A DNA stretch of 57,315 nt, taken from positions 2,513-59,827 of the forward strand of contig MSJI02000143.1 of NCBI GenBank assembly GCA_001931905.2, given 5' to 3'. This document shows positions 42,948 to 52,363 of the stretch, one piece after another. Each line of letters starts with the position of its first letter. Position 1 is the first letter of the stretch. Made by a program: the position numbers and the translations under genes. This DNA comes from Cladosporium sp. IMV 00045 (lineage: Eukaryota > Ascomycota > Dothideomycetes > Cladosporiales > Cladosporiaceae). The notes below the pieces were generated by a model that was not told where the DNA came from, did no database searches, and worked only from the letters and a program-made list of their open reading frames with translations.

Positions 42948-43847
42948 TGTCGTTGGTCTGTGGTGTTGTCGATACGAGCTGAGTATTGGTGATGATCTGT
43001 TGCGCTGTTCAAGCTTGCCGGACGCTACCGGTCAACGCCAACGGTGCAAGGTATCGTGGTTCGTTTCTGTGATAGTATCTCTTGTCGAGTCACTGGGCGA
43101 CTAGTGAAGGTGGTGTGAGGAATCCGGAGAAGCACCATGAGCTTCGATGCGCCCATCTACATTATTGGAGAGTTAGTGCTGGGGATTTCTCGACGATGAT
43201 CAGTGGCTGGTACGATGGCTGCGACGAGCCATTGTTCGAGACATAGGTCAATCAATATTGTTATTAGCGTACCGTGCACCGGCCTTCAGCGGAAAGATAC
43301 ATGCACGACTTCACTTCACTTACAGCGACATGGAACTGATGCGCTGTCGACTTGAACTCTGGGAGACACTATGCATCGTGCAGTCGATGAAAAATACTGC
43401 AGAATATCGAAGCACAATTCGTCTCGAAAGTCGTCGTTGAAAGCCGGGAACGTTGATGTCTCAGACATTCCCCCAACCATACCGTTGAGAACTGTCTCAC
43501 TCTGAGAAAGGCTGCCAAGCAATGAGGTAAGAGAACGTCGGGCGATGGAAGCTCTCTGAAAGTGATGATGCTTACCACCATCTCGACACGATGATGGCTC
43601 GGATGGGTAAACGCCCTGGCACGCCTGGTTCCAATTCACGGCTCATGTCTCACATGTTACCTTTCCCAGGAGCACCTGGGGCAGCTGATGGAGCACCACT
43701 GACGTCGCCTACGTATGATTTAGAAGTGCTGTAGCATTGAAGAAGAGCCCAACCCCCTTTGCGCCTCGTGGGAATCACGTCCCTTGCTTTTCATCGACCC
43801 TGTCCAATCTGTCTCCCAGCCTGCTTTCCCAGCCTCAAGTTCTAAAG
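42948..43847. other. 0.9-kb divergent intergenic region
   Basis: This region lies between the membrane-protein gene (-) and the repeat-protein gene (+). Short ORFs here lack ATG starts or family features. Nothing else is seen. Confidence 0.55.
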
Positions 43848-44747
43848 ATGCCTCAAGTCTCCTTCGGTGAAACAGCAACAAGGAGATCTCATGACGACAG
43901 CAGAGCTCTCACCAAAGTGCCCGACCATGGGTCCTGGGATGACGACAACAATAGGCTCGCCATAACTCGTCGCCGCTCTCGTACAATCAGCTACAAAGTC
44001 CCAGAGAACGACAACAAATGCAAGCCGATACCAAAGGACGACGACAAGCTCTGCATCGAGCGCAGGATCACTTATAAAGACGGCGACGGCAACATCATCA
44101 AAATCATCTACGAAGATTCCTGCGGCAAGATCGTCAGAACGATCTACCCGGACCCGAAACCCGACCCGCCACCACCGCCGCCAAAATGCGAATCTCCACC
44201 ACCACCCCCAGTCAGAGAGCCATGCGACCCTCCAAGCAAGGACGGCCTTAATTGCAACTGGACCAAGATAATCGTGAGAAACAGCCGTGGCGTCGTCTGG
44301 AAAATCCTCCACGTCGACTGCTACGGTAAGACCATGAAAACCGAGTATCCCGAGCCTGAGCCCCGCAAGCGACGATCCAGCGAGACCAAACGCATCTATC
44401 TCAGAGAAAGCGACGGTGACGTCTCTCGCAGGCGATATAGCGAGTCGAAGAAGTACGTCGTAGGCGACGACTCTCGCATTTCTGCGCACTGGAGCTCTGG
44501 CACTGGAAAGCCGCCTGCGAAGGAATCGGACGTTCACTCTTCAGCGAAAGGGTCTGATGCACAGTCGTCGCTGAAGAGTAGCGATCCTTCGGAAAAGCAT
44601 TCTAGGAAGGATTCGGTCACTTCGAGTAGGAGGAAGTCGACTGAGACTGATGAGGAGATTATTAAGGATTCTAATGGCGTTACAAAGAGAGTCACTTACA
44701 TTGATTCTAGGGGGAGGCGGAGGACTGTAGTCTATGATGATGATTGA
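43848..44747 (+). CDS. repeat-built protein with Y-x-D-x-x-G units, unknown function
   Basis: 299 residues from ATG 43848; no intron and no recognised domain. Residues 69-103 and 136-170 align without gaps over 35 positions: each starts with Cys, has Gly at unit position 13, an Asp-x-x-Gly-Lys run and ends Tyr-Pro-(Asp/Glu)-Pro. Residues 271-299 match the last 29 positions (KDSNG...YIDSRG...VVYDDD), and 182-197 match half a unit. Poly-Pro linkers (PPPPPP at 108-112 and 118-121) join the first two units, and a Ser/Lys-rich linker joins the last. The protein is highly charged, with no signal peptide or membrane segment, so it is presumably intracellular. The strand-turn-strand spacing recalls YD/RHS-type repeats, but that comparison is by eye only. 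Confidence 0.78.
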   Translation: MPQVSFGETATRRSHDDSRALTKVPDHGSWDDDNNRLAITRRRSRTISYKVPENDNKCKPIPKDDDKLCIERRITYKDGDGNIIKIIYEDSCGKIVRTIYPDPKPDPPPPPPKCESPPPPPVREPCDPPSKDGLNCNWTKIIVRNSRGVVWKILHVDCYGKTMKTEYPEPEPRKRRSSETKRIYLRESDGDVSRRRYSESKKYVVGDDSRISAHWSSGTGKPPAKESDVHSSAKGSDAQSSLKSSDPSEKHSRKDSVTSSRRKSTETDEEIIKDSNGVTKRVTYIDSRGRRRTVVYDDD

Positions 44748-45067
44748 GGGGTGGGGTGAAGATTTCAGGCTGTTCTTTCAGATGCTCGTATCAATCAACG
44801 GAGAATATGGCTTATGTGTATATCTATGTTAACGATTGAAATGTCGAGTTTTCGCGATTGTCATTCATTCGTTAGTGAAGTTACTGGTCATGAGATTTTT
44901 GGGGCATTAGTAAGGTTCCAAGACTTCTTGAGCTCCCAATGGAAAGCGAAGATTGTTGAGAGTCGTTAGCCCTCGCTCACTGAGTCACTCCACGAGATGG
45001 TAGTGAAGAGCAAAAACATGTTCTCACAAGAGACTTGATGGGACTATGGCCAAAAGCAAAAGAGATG
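44748..45067. other. intergenic before tRNA-Glu
   Basis: These 320 bp hold the 3' end of the repeat-protein gene and the terminator of tRNA-Glu. Nothing else is seen. Confidence 0.6.
45052..45061 (-). terminator. Pol III terminator of tRNA-Glu
   Basis: Past the tRNA 3' end, the minus strand reads TTTTGCTTTT, two T4 runs starting 7 nt downstream. It is the same double-run arrangement as behind tRNA-Val. Confidence 0.75.
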
Positions 45068-45172
45068 TTCCGACGCGGGGAATTGAACCCCGGCCTTGTC
45101 GGCACTGATCTTACTCGTCGAAACGAGCTGAGGAATGAGAGCGACAAATCCTAGCCACTAGACCACATCGGA
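45068..45172 (-). tRNA. tRNA-Glu (anticodon CTC) with a 33-nt intron
   Basis: A complete cloverleaf forms on the minus strand. The acceptor is TCCGATG/CGTCGGA with discriminator A. The A-box is TGGTCTAGTGG. The anticodon stem is TGTCG/CGACA with loop C-T-CTC-A...C, and the T arm is CGGGG-TTCAATT-CCCCG. A 33-nt intron lies after position 37; the mature length is 72 nt. Confidence 0.93.
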
Positions 45173-45524
45173 TTGTTGGGATAGCAAGCTAGCTGATTAC
45201 ATAGATCGCTTGTTGGCGAGGAAGGAGCAGCCGGACGCTCCTGCCGTAGGCTCGAAAATCCCAAATTTCGACGGCGAGAAACGCGAAACATTCACTAACA
45301 TCGACCTGAATTGGAAGGAACGACCGTCGCACCTTCCGCATTTGGATCACGTAAGTGAAAATGACAGAACTTTCTCTCGTTGTCTCCTCGTGGAGTGCAA
45401 CATGTCTGCAATGGAGACGTATATCTACATACACAAGTACAGTCATACAACTGCCTTTGTGCTGCTCAAGACACACGTTCTGCCGCAAGTTGAGGGTTTT
45501 CCATGGGGGCATGGTTCAGCCCAG
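45173..45524. other. intergenic between tRNA-Glu and CorA-like gene
   Basis: These 352 bp are upstream of the tRNA (minus strand) and downstream of the CorA-like gene. No gene is seen. Confidence 0.55.
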
Positions 45525-46808
45525 TCAACGCGTCAACTGTTCAGGTGCTGTAGCTAAACTCCTCCGCTTGACGATCCTATACCACCAAAGCCAGAATGCT
45601 ATCATGGCGAGAGTGAGAACAATTGTGATGACCCAGAAGACCCAAAAAGACAAAGCGACATCGATGACACCACCTCTGACCTCGAAGAACGGGGTATCAA
45701 AGAGCGATGCGATACCGGTCATGGGCAGAAAGACCAATGTCAGCAGCGCGATCGCCTTCATGGCATTGCTGTCCTGCTTGAGAAGTCGACTATCTCGCTG
45801 CGTCACCAGATTGAAAGAGAGACTGATAACGTTTGCAATACGCTTGTCAAGGCTCGACAGCCTTAGTTGTGTGGAGCGAAAAGCGGCCATCTGGTACTTA
45901 AATTTCGATAGAGTCGCTTGTGAAAGCGAGCTTGTGGTAGACTGGTAAGAATCTTGAAGATGCGAGATCAGGCTCTCCATCTCCAGAACAGCCGCAGTAG
46001 CAGCTTCGTTTAGGTAAATGGCGTGTTTGGCAATCTCGTGCAATTTGGCAAAATCCGTAGACCGATGCTCTTCGATGCCTGAATGTTCATATCGAGCGCG
46101 ATCCAGGGTTGATCTCTCCAGTGGGCGAAACCAGGTTGCAAGAGTCCAAGCAGCTTTGTCGAGCATCAGAAAGCATTGTTCGTAGACCAGAGCGAAGAGG
46201 ATATAAGGCTCTTCGACAGCGTCCATCCACGCTTCGGAGTCCAATAGACGCTCGAAGCGTTGTTCGATCGACGTCGTTGCCCCGAAGCATATCATGGTCA
46301 CGCATTTGGAATCGTCTTCCCTGCGTTGCACATGAATATATGATATGCACTTGAGCCAAAAGAAGTTATCGTAGAACACATGGCGATCCTCGGATGCGTT
46401 ACCAGGGTGAGAAAGAACATCTTTGCACAGGAAGCGGGTCCAAGCCACCTCAATGTCCAGTCTTTTGAGACCTTTTCGCTCCCCGAACGAATATGCAGGA
46501 CTAGTAAAGTATTCCGATACGAAGGCTGAAGGCACATCATAGTGTTTGAAGATGAATTGGACGGCTCCGTGTTCTGGAGATCCAAATGACGCCTGGGAAG
46601 GTGCAAATACGATTCTAAGTTGGCATTCGGCCTGTGAATCTCTTTCAAGTAGCTCTGCTGCTGAAGATATGACTGAATCGGCACATGTGTATTCTCGGCC
46701 TATGGACCATTCGAGGACTCGAAGCTGGATGGATTCTGGGATTGATTTGCTTGCAGGCGCACCGAAGTATCTGTCTTGCTGGAAGGGATCTTCAAAAAGA
46801 GCGGACAT
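45525..46808 (-). CDS. CorA-like membrane protein without GMN motif
   Basis: Single exon of 427 residues from ATG 46808. A large soluble N-terminal domain ends in a long helix (STTSSLSQATLSKFKYQMAAFRS...LDKRIANVISLSFNLVTQRDS), as in CorA. Two C-terminal membrane helices follow, near 350-369 and 385-410. Canonical CorA has Gly-Met-Asn at the end of the first helix; here the position reads PMTGIASLFDTPFF (Pro362-Met-Thr-Gly). This is the usual look of the fungal CorA-like expansion, whose substrates are mostly unknown. The basic tail (RIVKRR) after helix 2 fits the CorA topology with both ends cytosolic. Mg2+ transport should not be assumed. Confidence 0.8.
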   Translation of the reverse strand: MSALFEDPFQQDRYFGAPASKSIPESIQLRVLEWSIGREYTCADSVISSAAELLERDSQAECQLRIVFAPSQASFGSPEHGAVQFIFKHYDVPSAFVSEYFTSPAYSFGERKGLKRLDIEVAWTRFLCKDVLSHPGNASEDRHVFYDNFFWLKCISYIHVQRREDDSKCVTMICFGATTSIEQRFERLLDSEAWMDAVEEPYILFALVYEQCFLMLDKAAWTLATWFRPLERSTLDRARYEHSGIEEHRSTDFAKLHEIAKHAIYLNEAATAAVLEMESLISHLQDSYQSTTSSLSQATLSKFKYQMAAFRSTQLRLSSLDKRIANVISLSFNLVTQRDSRLLKQDSNAMKAIALLTLVFLPMTGIASLFDTPFFEVRGGVIDVALSFWVFWVITIVLTLAMIAFWLWWYRIVKRRSLATAPEQLTR

Positions 46809-47501
46809 GGCTTTGATGGTAGTTCGTCACATCGATTGAAGTCTGAAGCTGCATGGTGTTCAAGAGCTCCGGCGACATCTTCAGGATCGTTAGTGCGGCT
46901 GAGGTGCATATCATGTAGCCTATCTGGGAATCCCCACATGGCGCACTGCGCTATGGCGATTTGGTGTCGATTCTCTACTGCTGTGTGACCGTGGATCTAT
47001 AAAGTCGATGTTGTGTAATTGAATGTAATGCTTCTTGCTGTCGATGCCTCATGATTGATACAACCTTGAAAAATTGACCTCACATAGTGAAAATATGACC
47101 GCGGTGCACGACCAAGTATTTTCTGCACGTGCTTAACATTGGCATACACGCCACGCTGCAGCTTGAGATATAAGCTATGTGGTTCAGCAGTAACTAGTCG
47201 TACGTATACGCAGTCTCGCGAGCCAAGGCGGAAGCTCGCAATGTCTTGTCGGGAGAAGTAAGGCCTGAGTGTCCACTCGATTGACAGTGAACGAGTTGTC
47301 GTCCCACCTCATTAACGATCGTCGCTGCCCACAAGAATGTGAGCGAGGTAGTGTTCATCCGATCAGTCTTCATCCTGAATCTGCAGGAATTTATGCCAAT
47401 GGCAAATGCTCATGCGATGCACCAAAAGCGAATATGCCAGTTCTAGGAGCATGTGTGCCTTGTGTTCGTTGTCCTCTTAATTCATTGCTTGCGTGACTTC
47501 A
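46809..47501. other. intergenic
   Basis: This 693-bp spacer lies between two minus-strand genes and is somewhat AT-rich. The Cys-containing ORF at 47269-47496 lacks an ATG and family character. No gene is supported. Confidence 0.55.
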
Positions 47502-47981
47502 TCATTCACCAGTCTCATTGCCGGCTCCTTCCACACCCAAGATCCTCAAGCACCCTTCTCTCTTGAACATCTCGGCCGCCTGCACGGCATTGGGCTGACC
47601 GGCTCTGACGTCTGCATTGCCGTCTTTCACGAGCACCTCGACCACATCTTCGTATCCCTTGAACACAGCGCCAGCGATCGGACTCTGCCCGCGATCATTA
47701 ATCGCGTTTACGTCCGCACCCTTCTCGACAAGCACGCGCACAGTCTCTGCATGGCCATGGTAGGCAGCCAGCATGATGAGCGTGTCGCCTTTGTGGTTCG
47801 TGAGGTTGGCAGGGATACCGGCGGATAGATACTGGGATAGTGAAGCGGTGTCACCGGCTCGGGCAAAGTCGAAGAGTTTGGCGGCGAGGTCGAGGGCCTC
47901 AGGAGGGAGCTCTGAGACAGACGTTGGCTTGTTCTGCGGCGCTGCTGCCATTGACTCTGGTGTTTGTTGTGGAAAGCCCAT
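47502..47981 (-). CDS. small ankyrin-repeat protein
   Basis: 159 residues from ATG 47981 (a second ATG at codon 11), single exon. After a short Pro/Ser-rich leader come about four ankyrin units: DLAAKLFDFARAGDTASLSQ, GDTLIMLAAYHGHAETVRVLV, GQSPIAGAVFKGYEDVVEVLV and NAVQAAEMFKREGCLRIL. This compact all-ankyrin protein is found widely in fungi and bacteria as a binding module; no catalytic part is present and no partner is known. It starts back to back with the mitochondrial transhydrogenase, sharing a 330-bp promoter. Confidence 0.85.
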   Translation of the reverse strand: MGFPQQTPESMAAAPQNKPTSVSELPPEALDLAAKLFDFARAGDTASLSQYLSAGIPANLTNHKGDTLIMLAAYHGHAETVRVLVEKGADVNAINDRGQSPIAGAVFKGYEDVVEVLVKDGNADVRAGQPNAVQAAEMFKREGCLRILGVEGAGNETGE

Positions 47982-48311
47982 CGTGTCAAAAATGTGATGC
48001 CCGTTGTTGTGGCTGCTCGCGTGTTTCTTGAGGTGAGTATGGTGTTTTTTGACATGTCAGATTTCCATGACCCGCACGTCCGCCATTTGATTCACTTCAT
48101 GACATCAGACATCGTAGGAAAGAGCGACCGACCGACGGTCCGGCGGTGACGAGATCGTGGGGAAAGCTCCCAGTACACTCCCCACTCTCAGATGCCGTAC
48201 AGCCTCGGCAGACGAGATAACCGACATGACAACATGATCATTTCTCTTTACATTTATCCCTGCGTGAGCTCTGTACTATAATCCCTCTGTATACAAAGAC
48301 ATTGGTCAATC
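47982..48311. promoter_or_regulatory. bidirectional promoter with CGG-rich block
   Basis: These 330 bp lie between divergent starts. A GC-rich block at 48126-48147 contains CGACGGTCCGGCGG, inverted CGG/CCG triplets of the kind bound by fungal Zn2Cys6 factors. The site assignment is inference. Confidence 0.4.
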
Positions 48312-49844
48312 ATGGCTATCACCAGAATCGCGCCCTCTAGGGCTACCAGAGCCCTCAATCTACTCCGTACCATCAACTCCACCCACAGTGCTTGTCCTTG
48401 CCATTCCAATCCTGGCCACCATCACAACCACCACATTCAGAACCCTTATGCTGGCCGCGTACGATCTCTGGCGACGCCTTTCGACCTGAGCCAACAGAAA
48501 GAATATGCATTCGAAATGGCCGCATCTTCCATCCGTTTCGGACCGGGATGCACGAAAGAGGTTGGAATGGATTTCAGACATTTGGGGGCGAAGAAGGTTC
48601 TTGTCGTGACAGACTCGACGGTGTTGAAGCTGGATGCGATGAAGCAGGTCGTCGAGGGTCTAGAGAGGGAAGGCATTCCTTACGAGGTCTTTAGTAAGAC
48701 CAGGGTTGAGCCCAAGGATTATTCGTAAGCTCATTCATTGGGAATTTATCTACACACTGGCTAATGCAGATTCAGAATCCGAGAGGCTATCGACTGGGCA
48801 AGACCACTCAATGGAGACGCTTTCCTGGCTGTCGGTGGCGGCAGTGTCATTGACACCGCGAAGCTGATGAACCTCTACACCACATTTCCCGATGCCGACT
48901 TCCTTGACTTTGTCAATGCACCCATAGGCAAAGGCAAGCCTGTCACATCGAAGCTCAAGCCTCTCATCGCCGTGCCCACAACTGCAGGCACGGGCTCCGA
49001 AACAACTGGTACCGCTATTTTCGATCTTGTCGAAAAGAAAGCGAAGACTGGTATCGCTCACCGCAACATGAAGCCAACCCTCGGAATCTGTGACCCGATC
49101 AACACCCGAACAATGCCTTCTGCTGTTCACGCCTCGTCTGGCCTCGACGTTCTGTGCCATAGTCTGGAAAGCTGGACCGCCATTCCCTACAACGAGCGTA
49201 CTCCTCGCCCGCAAGATCCCATTGAGCGCCCAGCATACCAGGGCGCCAACCCGATCAGCGACATCTTCTCTCTGCAAGCCCTCCGCGACACGATCAAGTA
49301 TCTCCCGCGTGCAGTCAAGGACCCCGACGACACTGAGGCTCAGTCAAAAATGCTGCTGGCCGCCACCTTAGCTGGTGTCGGCTTCGGCAACGCAGGTGTA
49401 CATCTCTGCCACGGCATGAGCTACCCCATTAGCTCCCAGAATCCCGGCTACAAGCACGCCGGCTACCAAGTCGAGCAAGACATCATCCCCCACGGTGTTT
49501 CCGTCGCGGTAACCGCGCCTGCTGTCTTCAAGTACACTGCAGCCTCGAACCCGGAACGCCACTTGGCGGCAGCGGAGGCCTTCGGCGTCGACATCTCGAA
49601 TGTCAAGAAGGAGAGCGCAGGCGAGGTTCTCAGCGAAGCTCTGGCGAAGTTCCTCGTCAACCTCGGTGACCAGCCCAGAGGCTTGAAGGCGTTGGGTTTC
49701 AAGCCTTCGCACGTTGATATGTTGGTTGAGGGAACGATCCCGCAGGCTAGAGTGTTGAAGCTGGCTCCTAATTTTGACACTTCTGGTGGACAAGAGGAGA
49801 GGGAGCAGCTTTCTGGCTTGTTTGCGGACGCAATGGAGTACTAG
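48312..49844 (+). CDS. hydroxyacid-oxoacid transhydrogenase, mitochondrial (Fe-ADH family)
   Basis: Exons 48312-48724 and 48776-49844 (donor GTAAGC, branch GGCTAATG, acceptor ATTCAG) encode 493 residues. The upstream AG at 48769 is only a few bases from the branch site and would add two residues. The iron-containing alcohol dehydrogenase fold is clear: AVGGGSVIDTAKL (NAD site), PTTAGTGSETTGTAIFD, and the metal-binding His segments HASSGLDVLCHSLES and CHGMSYPIS. The close match is to ADHFE1-type enzymes, which interconvert 4-hydroxybutyrate and 2-oxoglutarate with succinate semialdehyde and D-2-hydroxyglutarate. The N-terminus is basic and Ser/Thr-rich, fitting mitochondrial import, but contains an odd Cys/His-rich stretch at 28-41. 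Confidence 0.92.
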
Positions 49845-52363
49845 TGGATGGGTTCTGTCCAGGCTTTAGGCGAGACTGACAGTACTGTAGCATTTTGTGA
49901 TAGTACATTATGACGACAGTTGATTGAATGCAATGATGAATTTGACATTTTACTTAGCGGCGTGCGGTCAGAGCGGATTGTCACTTGCCTCGTGTAGTAG
50001 GTTCACATCAAAGCGACCAGACCATCGTTATACAGTCGACAAACGTCAGCACCTTACATGCTCTGAAATAAAGTGTAGAGGATGGCCTAGTGGTCCAGAC
50101 GCCAGATGCAAATTCGAAGTCGTGTTGCATTATTGCAAACCAAGCGTGGCAGCCAACCACGCAATTAGGAGAACTGGACGACGAGTCCTGCAAGCAAGTC
50201 TTGAGCGATATTATCGTGGCGCAACCATATCTGTCGGCAACAAAGAGCCGCGGAGATGGTTGTGTCTCTATGGGTATTTTCAATGTCGCATCGTCCATGT
50301 TGTGACCCGGCTTTGTCAACGGGTTCTCACCACGCAGCTGAATGTCACGTCCTATTACGCCCGAGACAATAGGGCGGCGGAGCAACGACAGCACTGAACC
50401 TCACACGGTCGCGGACGACGCCGGTTCATCAGCCAACGTAACTTGAAGCCGTTGCGAGTAGGCCGGTACCGTAGCATAAGAGCGTTTGAATATGTGTTTG
50501 GTACAAGCCCGTTGGCAACGTCGCGTAGGTGACGTGGAGTTGGCGGACATCCTCGTGGCACTCTCTTGGTGAGACCGCCGTGTCTTTTAGATGGCAACTA
50601 CCATGAGGCGAGGCTGGACTTTTCTTTTCTTTTTTTTTTTTTGCGCATGTTAGATAGACCAAGGACTTGGTGGTGCAGAATGAAGTGACGTTGGGAGTGC
50701 GAAGTGACTTGCGCAGGGGCTTGAGTGCTAGCGACTAGGTTGGCATAGCCTCTTAGCCACAGATCTGCCATACGATTGATTACTCGCATAGATGTACAAG
50801 GATCATTGAAGAAGCAGCGGTAAAGAGTCCGTGTCATCCTCATGATCGCGAATGTGACAAGGACATCAATGTTAGCCAAATTTGGTATGCATTATTGCGC
50901 AAGAGCATTACTTGTCGAGCAAACGCGACGGCCACACTGTCATTATCCCTAGCTGATCAATCACATTAAGGGACTCATGAATATGCTATTTGAGAACCAC
51001 CAAGAGCGCGAACTCTCGGTTATCCATTATAGCTTCCTGAGCTAAGTGTCTCAGGGATGAGTCCTGAGTCGCAATCGGTCAAGAGAAAGCTTGGCTATGG
51101 GCCGACTAAGGTAGCATTGGCCTCAGTTCACATATAATTGGCATGCATGGCAATATCATTCTCTTCTGGAAGATGGAACTCAAGAGGCAAAAGTCTGGTA
51201 TGCAAAATAACACGACGGCGAAATATATGCCTTCCTACAACTCGCATTCGACTTCCAGGACTAGTGTTGTGAAAGCAATCGGATCACCTTATGGAACACC
51301 AATGATACTGAACGAAACGAGAAGAGTGCTAGTCAACTGGTTGTCATCATATTTGGCGGTTGCTCGTCGCGCGTTGGTAGCGTCTTTTGTTGTGAAGCAT
51401 CAGATGAAGTGCACTCAACTTGTGGCGTTGTAAGGCTACTCAGCACTCGACTGGCGTCTTTCGAGTCCTCTCCTGGCAATCCAGCATTTCAGTATTCGAT
51501 AAAGCTATGGTATGGGCACAAGATGATCGGGCATTTCTCCTTCGTTTGTTCAGTGGATGATCGAGTAAATAGGCCAAGTAGGAAGGCTGCATTCGATGGC
51601 GGCATTTTTAGCGTGCGACGAAAACGCCCGTGCGTCTCCACCCCCCCGTCTTGACCACAACGTCAACAGGACTAGACTGGCCTTGTCAAGTGACAACAAC
51701 TTATACACCCATCATGGCGGCAAGCGCAAACATCAAACAGTCTACGCGAGCCTAGCAGAAAACAAGTTCCTTCAATATAGGATGCATCTACTGTTCAGAG
51801 GACCCTCGCCTTGTCGCTGCTCAGGGCGTACCTGTGAACCTCTCCAAGTAACCCCCCTATGTTGGACCCTATAAGCCATTAAGAACCGCGACACTGGAGG
51901 ATCGACGCCACGAGCCATCTCTTGGCCTCAAAGACACCAGCTCTTGGGATTCCCAAGAAAGCATGGCTGGTCTTGGAACTCTTCCCACCGTGAACACATG
52001 GGCGTGGAGCCCAGAGCCGTCAGCCCTGGCCAAGGGGATATGGCTCTATGATAGAGAGAAATGGACGCCCCAATGTTTCCCGGACCAGTACCGCCCGTTA
52101 GGTTGTCAGGTCGATCATATTGCTATAAGTTCTCCTTCTGCCACAGAAACCGTCAAACCGTTTGTTCAGCAGTTTTCCTGACAACCGTTACCCCTCACAC
52201 TCATGGTGAGACACTCTCTTTCATCGTACTAGACTTACCCTTCACTCGCTCCTCTGAACTTGGATTCTTTCTCTCCCCAGTCGCTCGCTTCTGCGTGTAG
52301 CTTCGCCCTACCTTTACCTCCTACCCTCTTCTTCTTCTTCACGCAGCCCAGTCAATTTTAAGC
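49845..52363. other. 2.5-kb gene desert upstream of the multicopper oxidase
   Basis: This is the longest stretch without a gene. ORFs here (50008-50394, 51143-51433, 51596-51874 and others) are short, overlapping in several frames and show no family features. A tRNA-like A-box occurs at 50083-50093 with a weak B-box at 50111-50121. A T13 run lies near 50628-50641. A TATA-like element and a pyrimidine-rich leader precede the oxidase. No transposase or reverse-transcriptase remnants are seen. Confidence 0.55.
52124..52129 (+). promoter_or_regulatory. TATA-like element of the multicopper oxidase gene
   Basis: CTATAAGT lies 235-240 bp before the start codon. A long CT-rich leader (52210-52340) with TTCTTCTTCTTC follows, typical of well-expressed fungal genes, and possible 3' splice sites (CTCCCCAG, CACGCAG) allow a 5'-UTR intron. 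Confidence 0.35.

Noticed and set aside
49924..50397. 157-codon ORF in the gene desert
   Set aside because: No domain, competing ORFs on both strands, and it covers the tRNA-like relic.
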